Source: Anaerovorax odorimutans (lineage in GTDB: Bacteria > Bacillota > Clostridia > Peptostreptococcales > Anaerovoracaceae). Taken from it: DNA of 64,000 nt. The notes under the pieces were generated by a model. The model had not been told where the DNA came from. It saw only the letters and a list, made by a program, of their open reading frames with translations, and ran no database searches. This document shows, one piece after another, positions 8,214 to 16,842 of this stretch. The translations under genes were made by a program, and so were the position numbers. The DNA is taken from assembly GCF_024459955.1 (NCBI RefSeq), contig NZ_JANFXK010000014.1:48820-112819 (forward strand), in the 5' to 3' direction. Numbering within the stretch: the stretch's first letter is position 1; each line of letters starts with the position of its first letter.

Positions 8214-8257
8214 GCGGCCTTCCAGGCAACCGGCAGCACAATTTTTCACTTTTCACG
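8214..8257 (+). repeat. repeat module G, copy A
   Basis: Starts GCGGCCTTCCAGGC and continues through GCAGCACAATTTTTCAC. It matches 43470-43512 (GCGGCCTTCAAAACGG, then GCAGCACAAATTTTCAC) in the same orientation, so the 7-8 kb and 43 kb regions share a further module. Confidence 0.65.
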
Positions 8258-8284
8258 CCCGGTGGGCCCGCAGGGCCTACGTCA

Positions 8285-8425
8285 TTACATCAATTTCGCG
8301 GTATCAAATCCATCTTCTGTCGGGCGTTCAAAGTGTACTTCTATTTTCTGCACGCCCTTCTCTTCTATTATGTGGGAATGCGTAATTTGTGTTTCATCTG
8401 ATAAAATCATATATGGATACATCAT
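8285..8425 (-). CDS. small hypothetical protein, 46 aa, probably truncated
   Basis: A 46-residue ORF, MMYPYMILSDETQ near the start and VHFERPTEDGFDTAKLM at the end, preceded by GAGGTGAAAGG. The amphipathic beta-like pattern and sensible composition suggest genuine coding. It stops abruptly after the FERPTEDGFDTA stretch, beside repeat module G, so it may be the 5' remnant of a longer gene. Function unknown. Confidence 0.5.
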   Translation of the reverse strand: MMYPYMILSDETQITHSHIIEEKGVQKIEVHFERPTEDGFDTAKLM

Positions 8426-8515
8426 TACCTTTCACCTCTATACTTAAATCGGCAAAGCTGCTGGCCCTGCCTTTGGCCGCTGGGTGCGGCCGGCCCTCAT
8501 TAACAGCAAAGGCAC

Positions 8516-9427
8516 CTAACTCCACTCCGCTTCCATCTCTTTAATTTTCCTGTAATACTGGTCGTTGACCGGCGTGGCGATCCCCATCTCCCGGCCCAGC
8601 CTGCGGATGGTCCCGGAAAAAAGCTCCACTTCCGTCTTTCTCCGATGCCTGCCGTCCTGCCGCATGGAAGTTTCTCCCTTGGGGTCCAGCTGATCCAGCA
8701 CAGCCATCCATTCCTCCATGTCCCGCTCGGTGAGGTTGATTCCCCGGGCGCGGGCCACAGCGATCACTTCTTTCATGGCCTCGATCATCAGATCCCGTTC
8801 CTTGCCCGGGCGCTGAACCATTTCATAGCAGCCTTCAAAAATCATTGTCGTCTGGTTGACCCCCGTATTGCACAGCAGCTTACTCCACATGAGTTGTTCC
8901 ATATCCTCCGGCAGCACACAGGGTATTTGGGCCTGATCCAGAATTTCCCGCACCCGCCTGACCCGCGGCGTCATGCCTCCGTGAAGCTCACCCACAGCCA
9001 GCTCGCCCATGTTGACATACCGGGCCTGGTTGCCGCTTTTTTGGGCGTCCATTTTCTGGGCCACGCAGTACACGACCTTTTCCTCGCCAAAGGCCTCAAT
9101 GAGCATTTCCTCACTGGAAATCCCGTTGAGCAAGGAAAGGATCAGCGTATTTTCTCCCACGCAGTCCCGTACCGTCTCAATGGCGGCGGCCAGCCCCCTG
9201 TATTTTACAGCAAAGATCAAAAGCTCCGGCGCTTCCTTTAGCTGCTCCGGAGTCCTGTAAGTAAACTCACAGGCCTTGCCATTGCAGAAAAAACCATCCT
9301 TTTCATATCGTTTTATCCGCTCCCCGTCAGCCAGCACTGCCACCTGCGCAGACCCCAAAGTTTCTGTAAACCGCTGGGCATACATGACGCCCAAAGCTCC
9401 CATTCCAATGATTGCAATTCGACACAT
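8516..9427 (-). CDS. ketopantoate reductase-like oxidoreductase (ApbA/PanE family)
   Basis: A 303-residue NAD(P)-dependent dehydrogenase. It has the N-terminal Rossmann motif IAIIGMGALGVMYAQ, an FAVKYRGL segment, the central LLNGISSEE stretch and a C-terminal helical domain with KLLCNTGVNQ (catalytic Lys and Asn region). Family members reduce 2-ketopantoate or other 2-keto acids. AAGGAGG is nine bases from the ATG at 9427. It lies 129 bases after the PKS gene on the same strand and may be the last gene of that operon, in which case it could be a tailoring reductase rather than a vitamin B5 enzyme. No other pantothenate genes are nearby. Confidence 0.85.
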   Translation of the reverse strand: MCRIAIIGMGALGVMYAQRFTETLGSAQVAVLADGERIKRYEKDGFFCNGKACEFTYRTPEQLKEAPELLIFAVKYRGLAAAIETVRDCVGENTLILSLLNGISSEEMLIEAFGEEKVVYCVAQKMDAQKSGNQARYVNMGELAVGELHGGMTPRVRRVREILDQAQIPCVLPEDMEQLMWSKLLCNTGVNQTTMIFEGCYEMVQRPGKERDLMIEAMKEVIAVARARGINLTERDMEEWMAVLDQLDPKGETSMRQDGRHRRKTEVELFSGTIRRLGREMGIATPVNDQYYRKIKEMEAEWS

Positions 9428-9556
9428 CCAGTCCGTCCTCCTTCTTTCCAATAGGATATCACAAATGCGGCCCCATGGAAAGCATCTCTGGTGCGCAGCC
9501 GGTCCATTCCGGACCCGTGCGGATTCATGTTGACCCCATGTGCCAGATCCGACCCA

Positions 9557-12500
9557 CTACTCTGCATCAATCAGTTTTTTCACTCTCCGGGTCAGAAGCT
9601 CCAGCAGGTCCGCCAGGGACATTCCGCCCATCAGCTCATCGATCAGCACCTGCACGCCGAAGGAATCGTTTATTTCCACCTTCAAAGAAAAGGCATCGAT
9701 GGAATCCATGCCCATGGCAGAAAGGGTCCGCTCTTCTTCCAGCTCCTCAGGCTCCAGCATCAAAATTTCTCCCATGGCTTCTTTGAAGGCCGAACGAATC
9801 ATTGAATCCAGCTCCTCTGCCCGGGCTTTCCGCAGCCTGCTCACAAACCAGTCCAGCTTGCGGCCATCCGCCCCATCTTCGCCGGCTTCGCCCATATCAT
9901 GGAACAGGTACGACCGCTCCGTTCCCATAAAGGCCAGCATCTTTTTCCTGTCCGTTTTCATAGCCAGAACCTGGCCGGCATCGCAGCAGACAAGCTGTTC
10001 AAACAAACGCCTGCCCATTTCCGGCCCGATCATTTCCATGCCCCGTTCCTGAAAATCCTCCTCCATGTCCCGGGCCATTCCCGCCTTCCACGGTCCCCAG
10101 TTGATGCTGAGGGCGGGCAGGCCGCGGCTTCTTCTCCAGGCGGCCAAAGCATCCAGCCCGCAGTTGGCGGCGCTGTAGCTTCCCTGCCCCATGCCAGGCA
10201 CAAAGGATGACGCGGAGGAGCAAAGAATGAAATGTTCCAGGGGCTGATCCGCCAGCAGAGTATGCAGGTTCCAGGCTCCCAGAACTTTAGCCTCGTAAAC
10301 AAAGCGAAAGCTTTCCCGGTCCACCCTGGAAAAGAGCCGGTCGTCCAGCGTCCCTGCCGCATAAATCACGCCCTTTATTTCCCCATCTTTTTTTACGGCT
10401 TTCAGCGCAGAGGAAAGCTGTTCGGCTTTGCAGACGTCTGCGATCTCTGCCTGCACACGAATTCCCCGCCGGTCAAGCTCCCTGATAAACGCCTCCCGTT
10501 TCGCATCCAGGGGCGATTTTGTTAAAAAAGCCATCTTCCTTACGCCACTGTCTGCCAGAGCCAGGGCCAGTTCCCTGCCCACACCGCCGAAAGCGCCCGC
10601 CAGCAGATAGATTCCTTCCGGGTCAAACTGATTTTTGAGAACAGTCTGTTTTAGCGAAAGGGACTGAAATCCGGGAAGGTAATTGCCGTCCTCTGCCAGA
10701 AGAATTTCCTTTTCACCTCTGCCGGCCAAAAGATGCTCCGCCAGCCGATCGCAGATTTCCTGCACAGCCAGCTTTCCCTCCACCTGAATCATACTCTTAA
10801 AAAACTCTCTGCACTCCCAGAGAATTCCGGTTCTGGCCAAGCCCTTTATGTGGCCGGTGAAGGGATTGGCTTCCTCTTTTTTCAGGACCAGATGGAACTC
10901 CGGCGCGGTTTCACAGGAAGAAAGTCGTTGCAACAGCCTGAGAAAATCAAGGCAGCCTTCTTCCAGCTCCTGCCACATCTTCTGGGAAATTCCGCCCTGC
11001 GACGACTGGCAGAGGGCGGCATCACAAAGCCTTTGCCACTCTGCGTCCCAGCCGGCAAAGAATAAAAATTCATCTGCGTTTTTCAGCAGAGAGTCGCTCT
11101 GCTCCAACTCCTGCAGGCTGGCAAGGATTACTTGGACACCCTTTTCCGCCACCGTTTTTTGAAAACACTCCCCCAGCTCCGGGTCGCCCGGGCATACAAG
11201 CCATCTCTGCGGCTGCCCGGCAGGTTTTTCCCTGTCGCCGGCGGGAAAAGCGGCCTTTTTCCAAATCGGTTCATAGAGCCACCCTTCCAGAGCCGCCGGA
11301 GTCTCTTTTTTGAAGCCCCGTATCTGTCCGATCCACGCTCCGTCCTCGCCGTACAGTTCCACCTGGCCCACGGTCGCCGTTTCTGTCCGTTCAACTAAGC
11401 TGGCATAGGCATAAATGCAGTCGCCTGGTTTTGCGCCCAGACTGCATGCTCCGATCTTCGATGGATACTGAAACCCTGCTTCGTCTCCGCCGGGCGACGC
11501 AAGCTCCGCTGCCAGCATGGACTGAAAGCAGCAGTCCAGTTCAAAGGGCTGCCACCTTTCCCCCGATTCCACACTGATCCTGGCCAGACATTGGTCCTCC
11601 CCATACCATGCCTCTTCAATTCCCTGAAAATCGCCTGCGTACTGAAAGCCCTCCTCTGCTAAAAGGTCGTACAGTTCTTCCTTTTTACAGTACCCGGACA
11701 GCGAAGCTTTCCACTCGGCAAAATCGGCACGGGTATGTTTTCTTCCCGCCCGCTTGATGGTGCCTGCGGCGCAGAGAGCCGGAGCACCGCCGCCCACTCC
11801 TCCGCAGATCCTGCATGCTCCGCTCTCCGGGTCCAGCGAAGTGTAGTATTTTAAAGGAAAAGAGGTTTCCACGGCCATCATCTTCTCAAACCGCACTTCC
11901 GATGCACCCGGATTTTTGAAGCCGTATATCTGCTGACCCGCTTCCAGCATTGTCAGGACAAAGGCAGCCCCCGGATACAGGCATTGATTCTGTACCCGAT
12001 GACCCTTCAAATATGGCATCGTACACAGCCGTACTTCCTGTTCCCACTGCGGCAGCCCGCCATCCACCCGTCTTCCAATCAGCTCACCTTCCGTCTCCCA
12101 TAAACGCTGGCTTCGCACAGCCCTGGACTCATTCCAGCAGGCAATTCTCTGAAAGCAATAGGTGGGTATGGAAACAGGCTTCCCCTGAGGATAGAATTCT
12201 TCCCAGGCGCAATCCTCCCCGCAGACATACCGCTCCGCCAGCTCCTCAGCCTCCCGGAACCGACCGCCTGTTCCCTCGCCTAAAATCTGGCCCGAAGCTA
12301 AAGCTTGATTTTGCAAAAGCTCTTTCAGCGATTCTTCCTTATCGAAGATCAGGGCAGCCCGGCATCTATGATGCTCCCGTCCCGCCGCTGCCGTATAGCA
12401 GAGATCATCCAGACTACAGGAGCTGAAATCAAAGTCCTTATAGGTTTCAAAGAGCACCTGCATCGCCTTTTCGGTTTTCCCCGATAAGGGAAGGACATAT

Positions 12501-13831
12501 GGACCGTCTGTTTTCTGCGGCAGTGGTTTTCCATCGGCAATACCGGACAGAATGATATGGGCATTGGAACCGCCGTAGCCAAAGGCGTTTACCGCGGCGA
12601 TTCTCTGTTCCGGAGGCTGGTTCCAGTCCTGGGTTTCCGTCGGTATACGGATCCCATACTGATCCAATGGCACCGACTTTCGCGGCTGCTTTAGATGCAG
12701 GTGCGCCGGGATTTTCCCATACCGGATCGACAGCAGCGCTTTCATTAACCCTGCGATTCCGGAGACAGCCTCGGCGTGGCCGATATTGGTTTTAACCGAT
12801 CCCACGTAAATAGGGGCCTCCGTCTGTCTTCCGTAGACCTGTCCGATGGAGTTGATCTCCGTTATATCTCCCAGCCTGGTGCCGGTGCCGTGGGCTTCCA
12901 CATAGTGAACGTCCTGCTGCCGGATGCCCGCCTTTCCGCATACCTCCCGCATCAGCATGGCCTGGGCTCTGCCTGCCGGTGCCGTGATTCCGGCGCTTTT
13001 TCCGTCCTGATTGAGGCCGGAAGCTAAAATCACACCGTCGATTCGGTCGCCGTCCCGCTCGGCGTCTTTCAGCCTTTTAAGCGCCAGCATACCCGCGCCC
13101 TCGCCCCGCACATATCCGTCCGCATCCTCGCTGAAAGCCCGGCACCTTCCGGTAGGAGAAAGAAAACCGCCCTTTGATTCGGCGATAAAATCGTCCGGTG
13201 ACAAAAGCAGCTGTACTCCTCCTGCCAAGGCCATATCGCACTGGCCGGAAAGCAAGCTTTCGCAGGCCAGATGCACGGAGGTCAAAGAAGAGGAGCAGGC
13301 CGTATCCACTGCCAGGGAAGGGCCTCTGAAATCAAAGGTATAGGAAACCCGATTGGCCAGCATAGCCGACGAGCTGCCGGTGGCGGAAAAATTGCTCACC
13401 AGCATCCCCGACAGATCCTGCCTCTGGATGATCTGATAATCAGCTCCGAAGTTGCCCACAAACACGCCGATGTTCCCGCCCCCAAGGGAGGAAGGAACGT
13501 AGCCGCCGTTTTCCAGCGTTTCCCACACCACCTCCAAAAGCAGCCTCTGCTGCGGGTCCATATACTTTGCTTCTGCCGGCGGAATACCGAAAAAAGCCGG
13601 ATCAAACAGTTCCGGGCCGTCGATGAAGCCGCCCCACTTGGAAATGGCCTTTCCTTTTACCAGATCGTTTTCATCGTAAAAATGTCGGGCGTTCCACCTG
13701 TCCGCAGGAACCTCTTTTACAGCATCGATCCCATTTTTCAATAGCTTCCAAAAGGCCTCCGGGGAAGGCGCTCCGGGAAATCGGCAGCCCATCCCGGTGA
13801 CTGCGATTGCTTCCTTTTTCTTTATTTCCAT
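9557..13831 (-). CDS. type I polyketide synthase, one AT-less module (KS-DH-KR-ACP)
   Basis: A 1424-residue protein. KS: residues about 6-430, with Cys179 in DTACSSS, His314 in EAHGTGT and His352 in NIGHAEA. A post-KS linker (about 445-570) is followed directly by DH (about 575-850; His611 in GHRVQNQCLYP, where the usual Gly of HxxxGxxxxP is Asn, and Asp766 in DCCFQ). KR: about 850-1300, with GAFGGVG for NADPH, LDD at 1162-1164 (B-type), Ser1206, Tyr1219 and Asn1223. ACP: about 1340-1415, Ser1377 in GMDSID. No acyltransferase and no thioesterase are present, so malonyl loading must come in trans and release is unexplained. It overlaps the pentapeptide gene by ten bases, with AAGGAGGG upstream. 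The KS, DH, KR and ACP all look active. Confidence 0.92.
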   Translation of the reverse strand: MEIKKKEAIAVTGMGCRFPGAPSPEAFWKLLKNGIDAVKEVPADRWNARHFYDENDLVKGKAISKWGGFIDGPELFDPAFFGIPPAEAKYMDPQQRLLLEVVWETLENGGYVPSSLGGGNIGVFVGNFGADYQIIQRQDLSGMLVSNFSATGSSSAMLANRVSYTFDFRGPSLAVDTACSSSLTSVHLACESLLSGQCDMALAGGVQLLLSPDDFIAESKGGFLSPTGRCRAFSEDADGYVRGEGAGMLALKRLKDAERDGDRIDGVILASGLNQDGKSAGITAPAGRAQAMLMREVCGKAGIRQQDVHYVEAHGTGTRLGDITEINSIGQVYGRQTEAPIYVGSVKTNIGHAEAVSGIAGLMKALLSIRYGKIPAHLHLKQPRKSVPLDQYGIRIPTETQDWNQPPEQRIAAVNAFGYGGSNAHIILSGIADGKPLPQKTDGPYVLPLSGKTEKAMQVLFETYKDFDFSSCSLDDLCYTAAAGREHHRCRAALIFDKEESLKELLQNQALASGQILGEGTGGRFREAEELAERYVCGEDCAWEEFYPQGKPVSIPTYCFQRIACWNESRAVRSQRLWETEGELIGRRVDGGLPQWEQEVRLCTMPYLKGHRVQNQCLYPGAAFVLTMLEAGQQIYGFKNPGASEVRFEKMMAVETSFPLKYYTSLDPESGACRICGGVGGGAPALCAAGTIKRAGRKHTRADFAEWKASLSGYCKKEELYDLLAEEGFQYAGDFQGIEEAWYGEDQCLARISVESGERWQPFELDCCFQSMLAAELASPGGDEAGFQYPSKIGACSLGAKPGDCIYAYASLVERTETATVGQVELYGEDGAWIGQIRGFKKETPAALEGWLYEPIWKKAAFPAGDREKPAGQPQRWLVCPGDPELGECFQKTVAEKGVQVILASLQELEQSDSLLKNADEFLFFAGWDAEWQRLCDAALCQSSQGGISQKMWQELEEGCLDFLRLLQRLSSCETAPEFHLVLKKEEANPFTGHIKGLARTGILWECREFFKSMIQVEGKLAVQEICDRLAEHLLAGRGEKEILLAEDGNYLPGFQSLSLKQTVLKNQFDPEGIYLLAGAFGGVGRELALALADSGVRKMAFLTKSPLDAKREAFIRELDRRGIRVQAEIADVCKAEQLSSALKAVKKDGEIKGVIYAAGTLDDRLFSRVDRESFRFVYEAKVLGAWNLHTLLADQPLEHFILCSSASSFVPGMGQGSYSAANCGLDALAAWRRSRGLPALSINWGPWKAGMARDMEEDFQERGMEMIGPEMGRRLFEQLVCCDAGQVLAMKTDRKKMLAFMGTERSYLFHDMGEAGEDGADGRKLDWFVSRLRKARAEELDSMIRSAFKEAMGEILMLEPEELEEERTLSAMGMDSIDAFSLKVEINDSFGVQVLIDELMGGMSLADLLELLTRRVKKLIDAE

Positions 13832-16104
13832 CTTGCCCCTCCTTTATCACCCTCGCACCAATGGAAGGGGTCCGGTATACATTCCGGCTCTTTGGGCAGC
13901 CGGTCGGCAGTCATCACATCGTCCCAGGTCTTTCGCACCGCCGGTCTGGGATCGGTTACTATGGAAATATTCTGCCCGCTGGGGCAAAGACTGTTTCCCC
14001 GCAGCAGATCCGGGACCCATTTGGTAGCCAGCATAACATCCCGCTGCTGTTCATAGACGTGACCCTCTCCCACACGCAGAGTTCCCAGCACAGTTCCGAA
14101 AACCCGCAGCTGATCCTTTCCTGACAGAGACACACAGAATTCCAGATAGCCCGTCTGCAATTGACTCTGAGAGTGAAGGTCGTTATCGATGCTCCATACC
14201 TGCCCTTCTTCTCCGCAGCCTGCCACAGAGGCCGAAGGGTTGAGCCTGTAGCCTGCGTCGCTGAAAGCCTGCGTGAGCTTCTTTGGCACTTGCGGCTGCG
14301 ACTGCTGCAGTTCACGGCGGATGCTCCCGTCCCGGTCCTCTACCGTAAACAAATGCACGCCGGGGATTCCGCCCCTTACCTGCAGCTGATCGTACTCCAT
14401 GGTCACCGTATAAAGACAGTCCTCTTCTGCGCAAATCCGCCAATAGCAGTCTGTCAGATAAACCTGAGAAACCGCCTTCTCCGGCAGGGTCAACCCCTTG
14501 TCACAAAACAGCTCCCGCACTCTTTGCGAGAGGGGTTTTCCCCCGTTGTTAAGGTCCTGCCGGCAGTCCCTGGCCTGTTTTCCCTCTACGGAAAAAAGCC
14601 ATTGGGCAGGCTGGCATGCGGCGGCATTGCTGAAAGCCGCATCCACGATTTCGCTCTCAAAGAAGTCCGCCCCCTGAATGTTGGCATAAGAAAAGGAAAC
14701 GTTTCTGCCGTCGGCCGGGCGCAGCCGGGCGCCGCGAAAGTTGGTACAGATCAGATTCGCACGGTCAAAAACGCAGCCGTTGAGATCGGCCTGAGTAAAT
14801 TTCATGGTGGAGAGAACCGCATTGCTGAAATCCACCCGCTCCATATGGCTTCCCTCGGCGGTGGCGTTTATCCCATACCAGTTGACCCCGCTCATATTGA
14901 CGCCCATCAGGTTGGAATCCTTCATGACTGCGTCGGGCATGTATGCTCCGGTCAGATCGGCAGGCGGCGCTCCCTTACCGTCAGCAGCCAGCTGGGCCCC
15001 CACGAACCGCGCTCCGGCCAGTCTGCAATTGGCCAGACAGGCACCGCTGAGAATTGCCTCCTCTCCAAAGCTGCATTCTTTCAAATCCGCATAGCTGAGA
15101 TCCGCCTTCGTCAGATTGGCCCCGTCAAAATACGATTGTCTGAAATCCCCATGGGCCATACTGACCCCTGCCAGATCCTGATGCCGAAAATTGCTTCGCC
15201 TGGCGGATACTTCATTGAATACGGTCTCATGGTCGGTCGTTATCTGAGAAAAACTGACCATGGCCATTTCTCCGCCGGTCAGATCAGCGCCCCGTAAATC
15301 GATTCCCACCATAGTCGCATAGGTAAGGCAGCATTTTCTGAGAATCGCCTTTGAAAGGTTTGCCCTGATAAAGGAAACATTGCGCAGATCCGCCGAAGAT
15401 AAATCCGCCCGCTGAAAATCGCTTTCCTCCGCACCCATATTTGGGGCTGCACACCCAATCAGGTTGCAGCCTGCGAAAATCGCCCGCCGCGCCGCTGCGT
15501 CCCTCAGCACTGCCCCGGCAAAGGAGCTGCCGGAAAAGTCGCTTTCCCGTAAAAGGGCGGAGGTAAGATCGGCCCGGCTGAAATCCGCGTTTTGAACTGT
15601 CGCTTTCCGCAGATCGATTCCACGCAGGACGAGGCCGCTGAAATCGACCCGGCTCAGATCCTGACCCTTTGCTCCTTCGGACAGGATTCGCTTCAGTCCA
15701 TAAGAAAGCTCTTTGCAAATGAACCGCGCCGTATGGGGCGGCGTTTCGCTTTCTCCTTTTATACAGGGTCGAAGCTGGCCATCCTCAACGTTTAAATAGG
15801 AACGGCAATGATTGGACAGCTTTCTGTAAATTACCACTTCTTCTGCTTTTTCGCCAGCTTCCAGAAAGAAGGCCGCCGCGTCTTTCCGCTCGGGCAGGGC
15901 CGCCGCGTATTCTTCGTCCTCCGTCACATAGCAGCCGTTCATGGCCTGGATTGCCGATGCTCCCCCGGCAGAGCCATAGAAGTTGAACCTGCTGTTTCCA
16001 TCCTGACTGCCGCTTAATCTCAGTACCTTATTCCCTTCATCCACCGTCACCCACAAACCGTCCGCCCCAGCCTGAAAACAGTATTTTCCTGTAAAGTCGT
16101 TCAT
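13822..16104 (-). CDS. beta-trefoil / pentapeptide-repeat protein, 760 aa
   Basis: An N-terminal domain (1-130) resembles a fascin/ricin-type beta-trefoil (KYCFQAGADGLWVTVDEG pattern). Residues about 150-495 are a long array of pentapeptide repeats of the A(D/N)Lxx type, predicted to form a right-handed quadrilateral beta-helix. The C-terminal 260 residues contain two copies of a helix-strand module (525-577 and 606-669) also found in the 1296-aa protein of this operon. No signal peptide. Start and stop overlap the neighbouring genes (four and ten bases). Small pentapeptide proteins such as Qnr and McbG protect gyrase and can give self-resistance, but this protein is far larger and has extra domains, so a structural or scaffold role is equally possible. 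Confidence 0.85.
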   Translation of the reverse strand: MNDFTGKYCFQAGADGLWVTVDEGNKVLRLSGSQDGNSRFNFYGSAGGASAIQAMNGCYVTEDEEYAAALPERKDAAAFFLEAGEKAEEVVIYRKLSNHCRSYLNVEDGQLRPCIKGESETPPHTARFICKELSYGLKRILSEGAKGQDLSRVDFSGLVLRGIDLRKATVQNADFSRADLTSALLRESDFSGSSFAGAVLRDAAARRAIFAGCNLIGCAAPNMGAEESDFQRADLSSADLRNVSFIRANLSKAILRKCCLTYATMVGIDLRGADLTGGEMAMVSFSQITTDHETVFNEVSARRSNFRHQDLAGVSMAHGDFRQSYFDGANLTKADLSYADLKECSFGEEAILSGACLANCRLAGARFVGAQLAADGKGAPPADLTGAYMPDAVMKDSNLMGVNMSGVNWYGINATAEGSHMERVDFSNAVLSTMKFTQADLNGCVFDRANLICTNFRGARLRPADGRNVSFSYANIQGADFFESEIVDAAFSNAAACQPAQWLFSVEGKQARDCRQDLNNGGKPLSQRVRELFCDKGLTLPEKAVSQVYLTDCYWRICAEEDCLYTVTMEYDQLQVRGGIPGVHLFTVEDRDGSIRRELQQSQPQVPKKLTQAFSDAGYRLNPSASVAGCGEEGQVWSIDNDLHSQSQLQTGYLEFCVSLSGKDQLRVFGTVLGTLRVGEGHVYEQQRDVMLATKWVPDLLRGNSLCPSGQNISIVTDPRPAVRKTWDDVMTADRLPKEPECIPDPFHWCEGDKGGARWK

Positions 16105-16820
16105 CTCAGCTCCTCCGTCTGCTCAATAAAAATGTTTCCGCTGTCGCCCGGCGATCCCATGCTCCCACTGCCGCCTCCTGCTCCTGCGGGACCCTCAGGT
16201 CCATAGGAAGGCTCCGCGCCTTCCCGTACGCCGTCTTTTCCTCCGGCGCCTCCCGGGCCTGGATTTCCACCGTTTCCACCAGGGCCGCCCTGGCCTGCGC
16301 CCGCACTGACAAAAACAGGATCGGAAAGATTGCTTGTGCCATAACGCACTGTAACAGTCCCGCCGTTCCCACCGGGACCGCCATCGCCCCCATCCGCTCC
16401 ATCACCGCCGCGGCCTCCCCGTCCGCCTCTGGCCTCGGGATATTGGTCTTGATATTTTTCCAGCTGTTTTCCGCCGTCACCGCCTGCTCCCCCGCGGCCG
16501 CCATCACCTCCATGGCCGCCTCTGCCGCCGTCCGCGCCGTCGGCCATGATGGTAAGCTGGGTCCCGCAGATAAGCTCTTTTACCTCTAAAATCAGGCTGC
16601 CGCAGCTTCCTCCCGGATCCCCGGGCTGGCCCGGCGATCCCTTTTGCGCAGGTCCGGCATCTATGCCGTCCGTTCCGTTTTCTGCCGGTTGATAAACTTT
16701 TTTCAGGAATTTTTTTATTTCTCTGCCATCCGCTCCGCTGGCAGCTTTTTCCGTGATATCATCGCCCTTTGCTCCGGGCAGGCCCTCGCTGCCGCAGGAG
16801 GTCATAAAAAGAATGTCCAT
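16101..16820 (-). CDS. collagen-like Gly-rich repeat protein, 239 aa
   Basis: A 239-residue protein dominated by Gly-x-x triplets (GxGGxGGDGG type) in two blocks (about 95-155 and 175-225), separated by a strand-like TVTVRYGTSN segment. It ends GSPGDSGNIFIEQTEELR, closely matching the GSPGDIFINGTYI end of the upstream paralogue. Dense Gly with short beta segments suggests a polyglycine-II or collagen-like fold. I placed the start at 16820 behind GGAAAGGCGG; the open frame extends to 17006, but that part overlaps the upstream gene. No signal peptide. It overlaps the pentapeptide gene by four bases. Confidence 0.8.
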   Translation of the reverse strand: MDILFMTSCGSEGLPGAKGDDITEKAASGADGREIKKFLKKVYQPAENGTDGIDAGPAQKGSPGQPGDPGGSCGSLILEVKELICGTQLTIMADGADGGRGGHGGDGGRGGAGGDGGKQLEKYQDQYPEARGGRGGRGGDGADGGDGGPGGNGGTVTVRYGTSNLSDPVFVSAGAGQGGPGGNGGNPGPGGAGGKDGVREGAEPSYGPEGPAGAGGGSGSMGSPGDSGNIFIEQTEELR

Positions 16821-16842
16821 GGTTTCCGCCTTTCCGGTGTCA

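Noticed and set aside
14161..15297. A 378-codon open frame on the plus strand
   Set aside because: Antisense to the pentapeptide-repeat region, whose regular codon pattern keeps the opposite strand open. No ribosome site and no recognisable protein.
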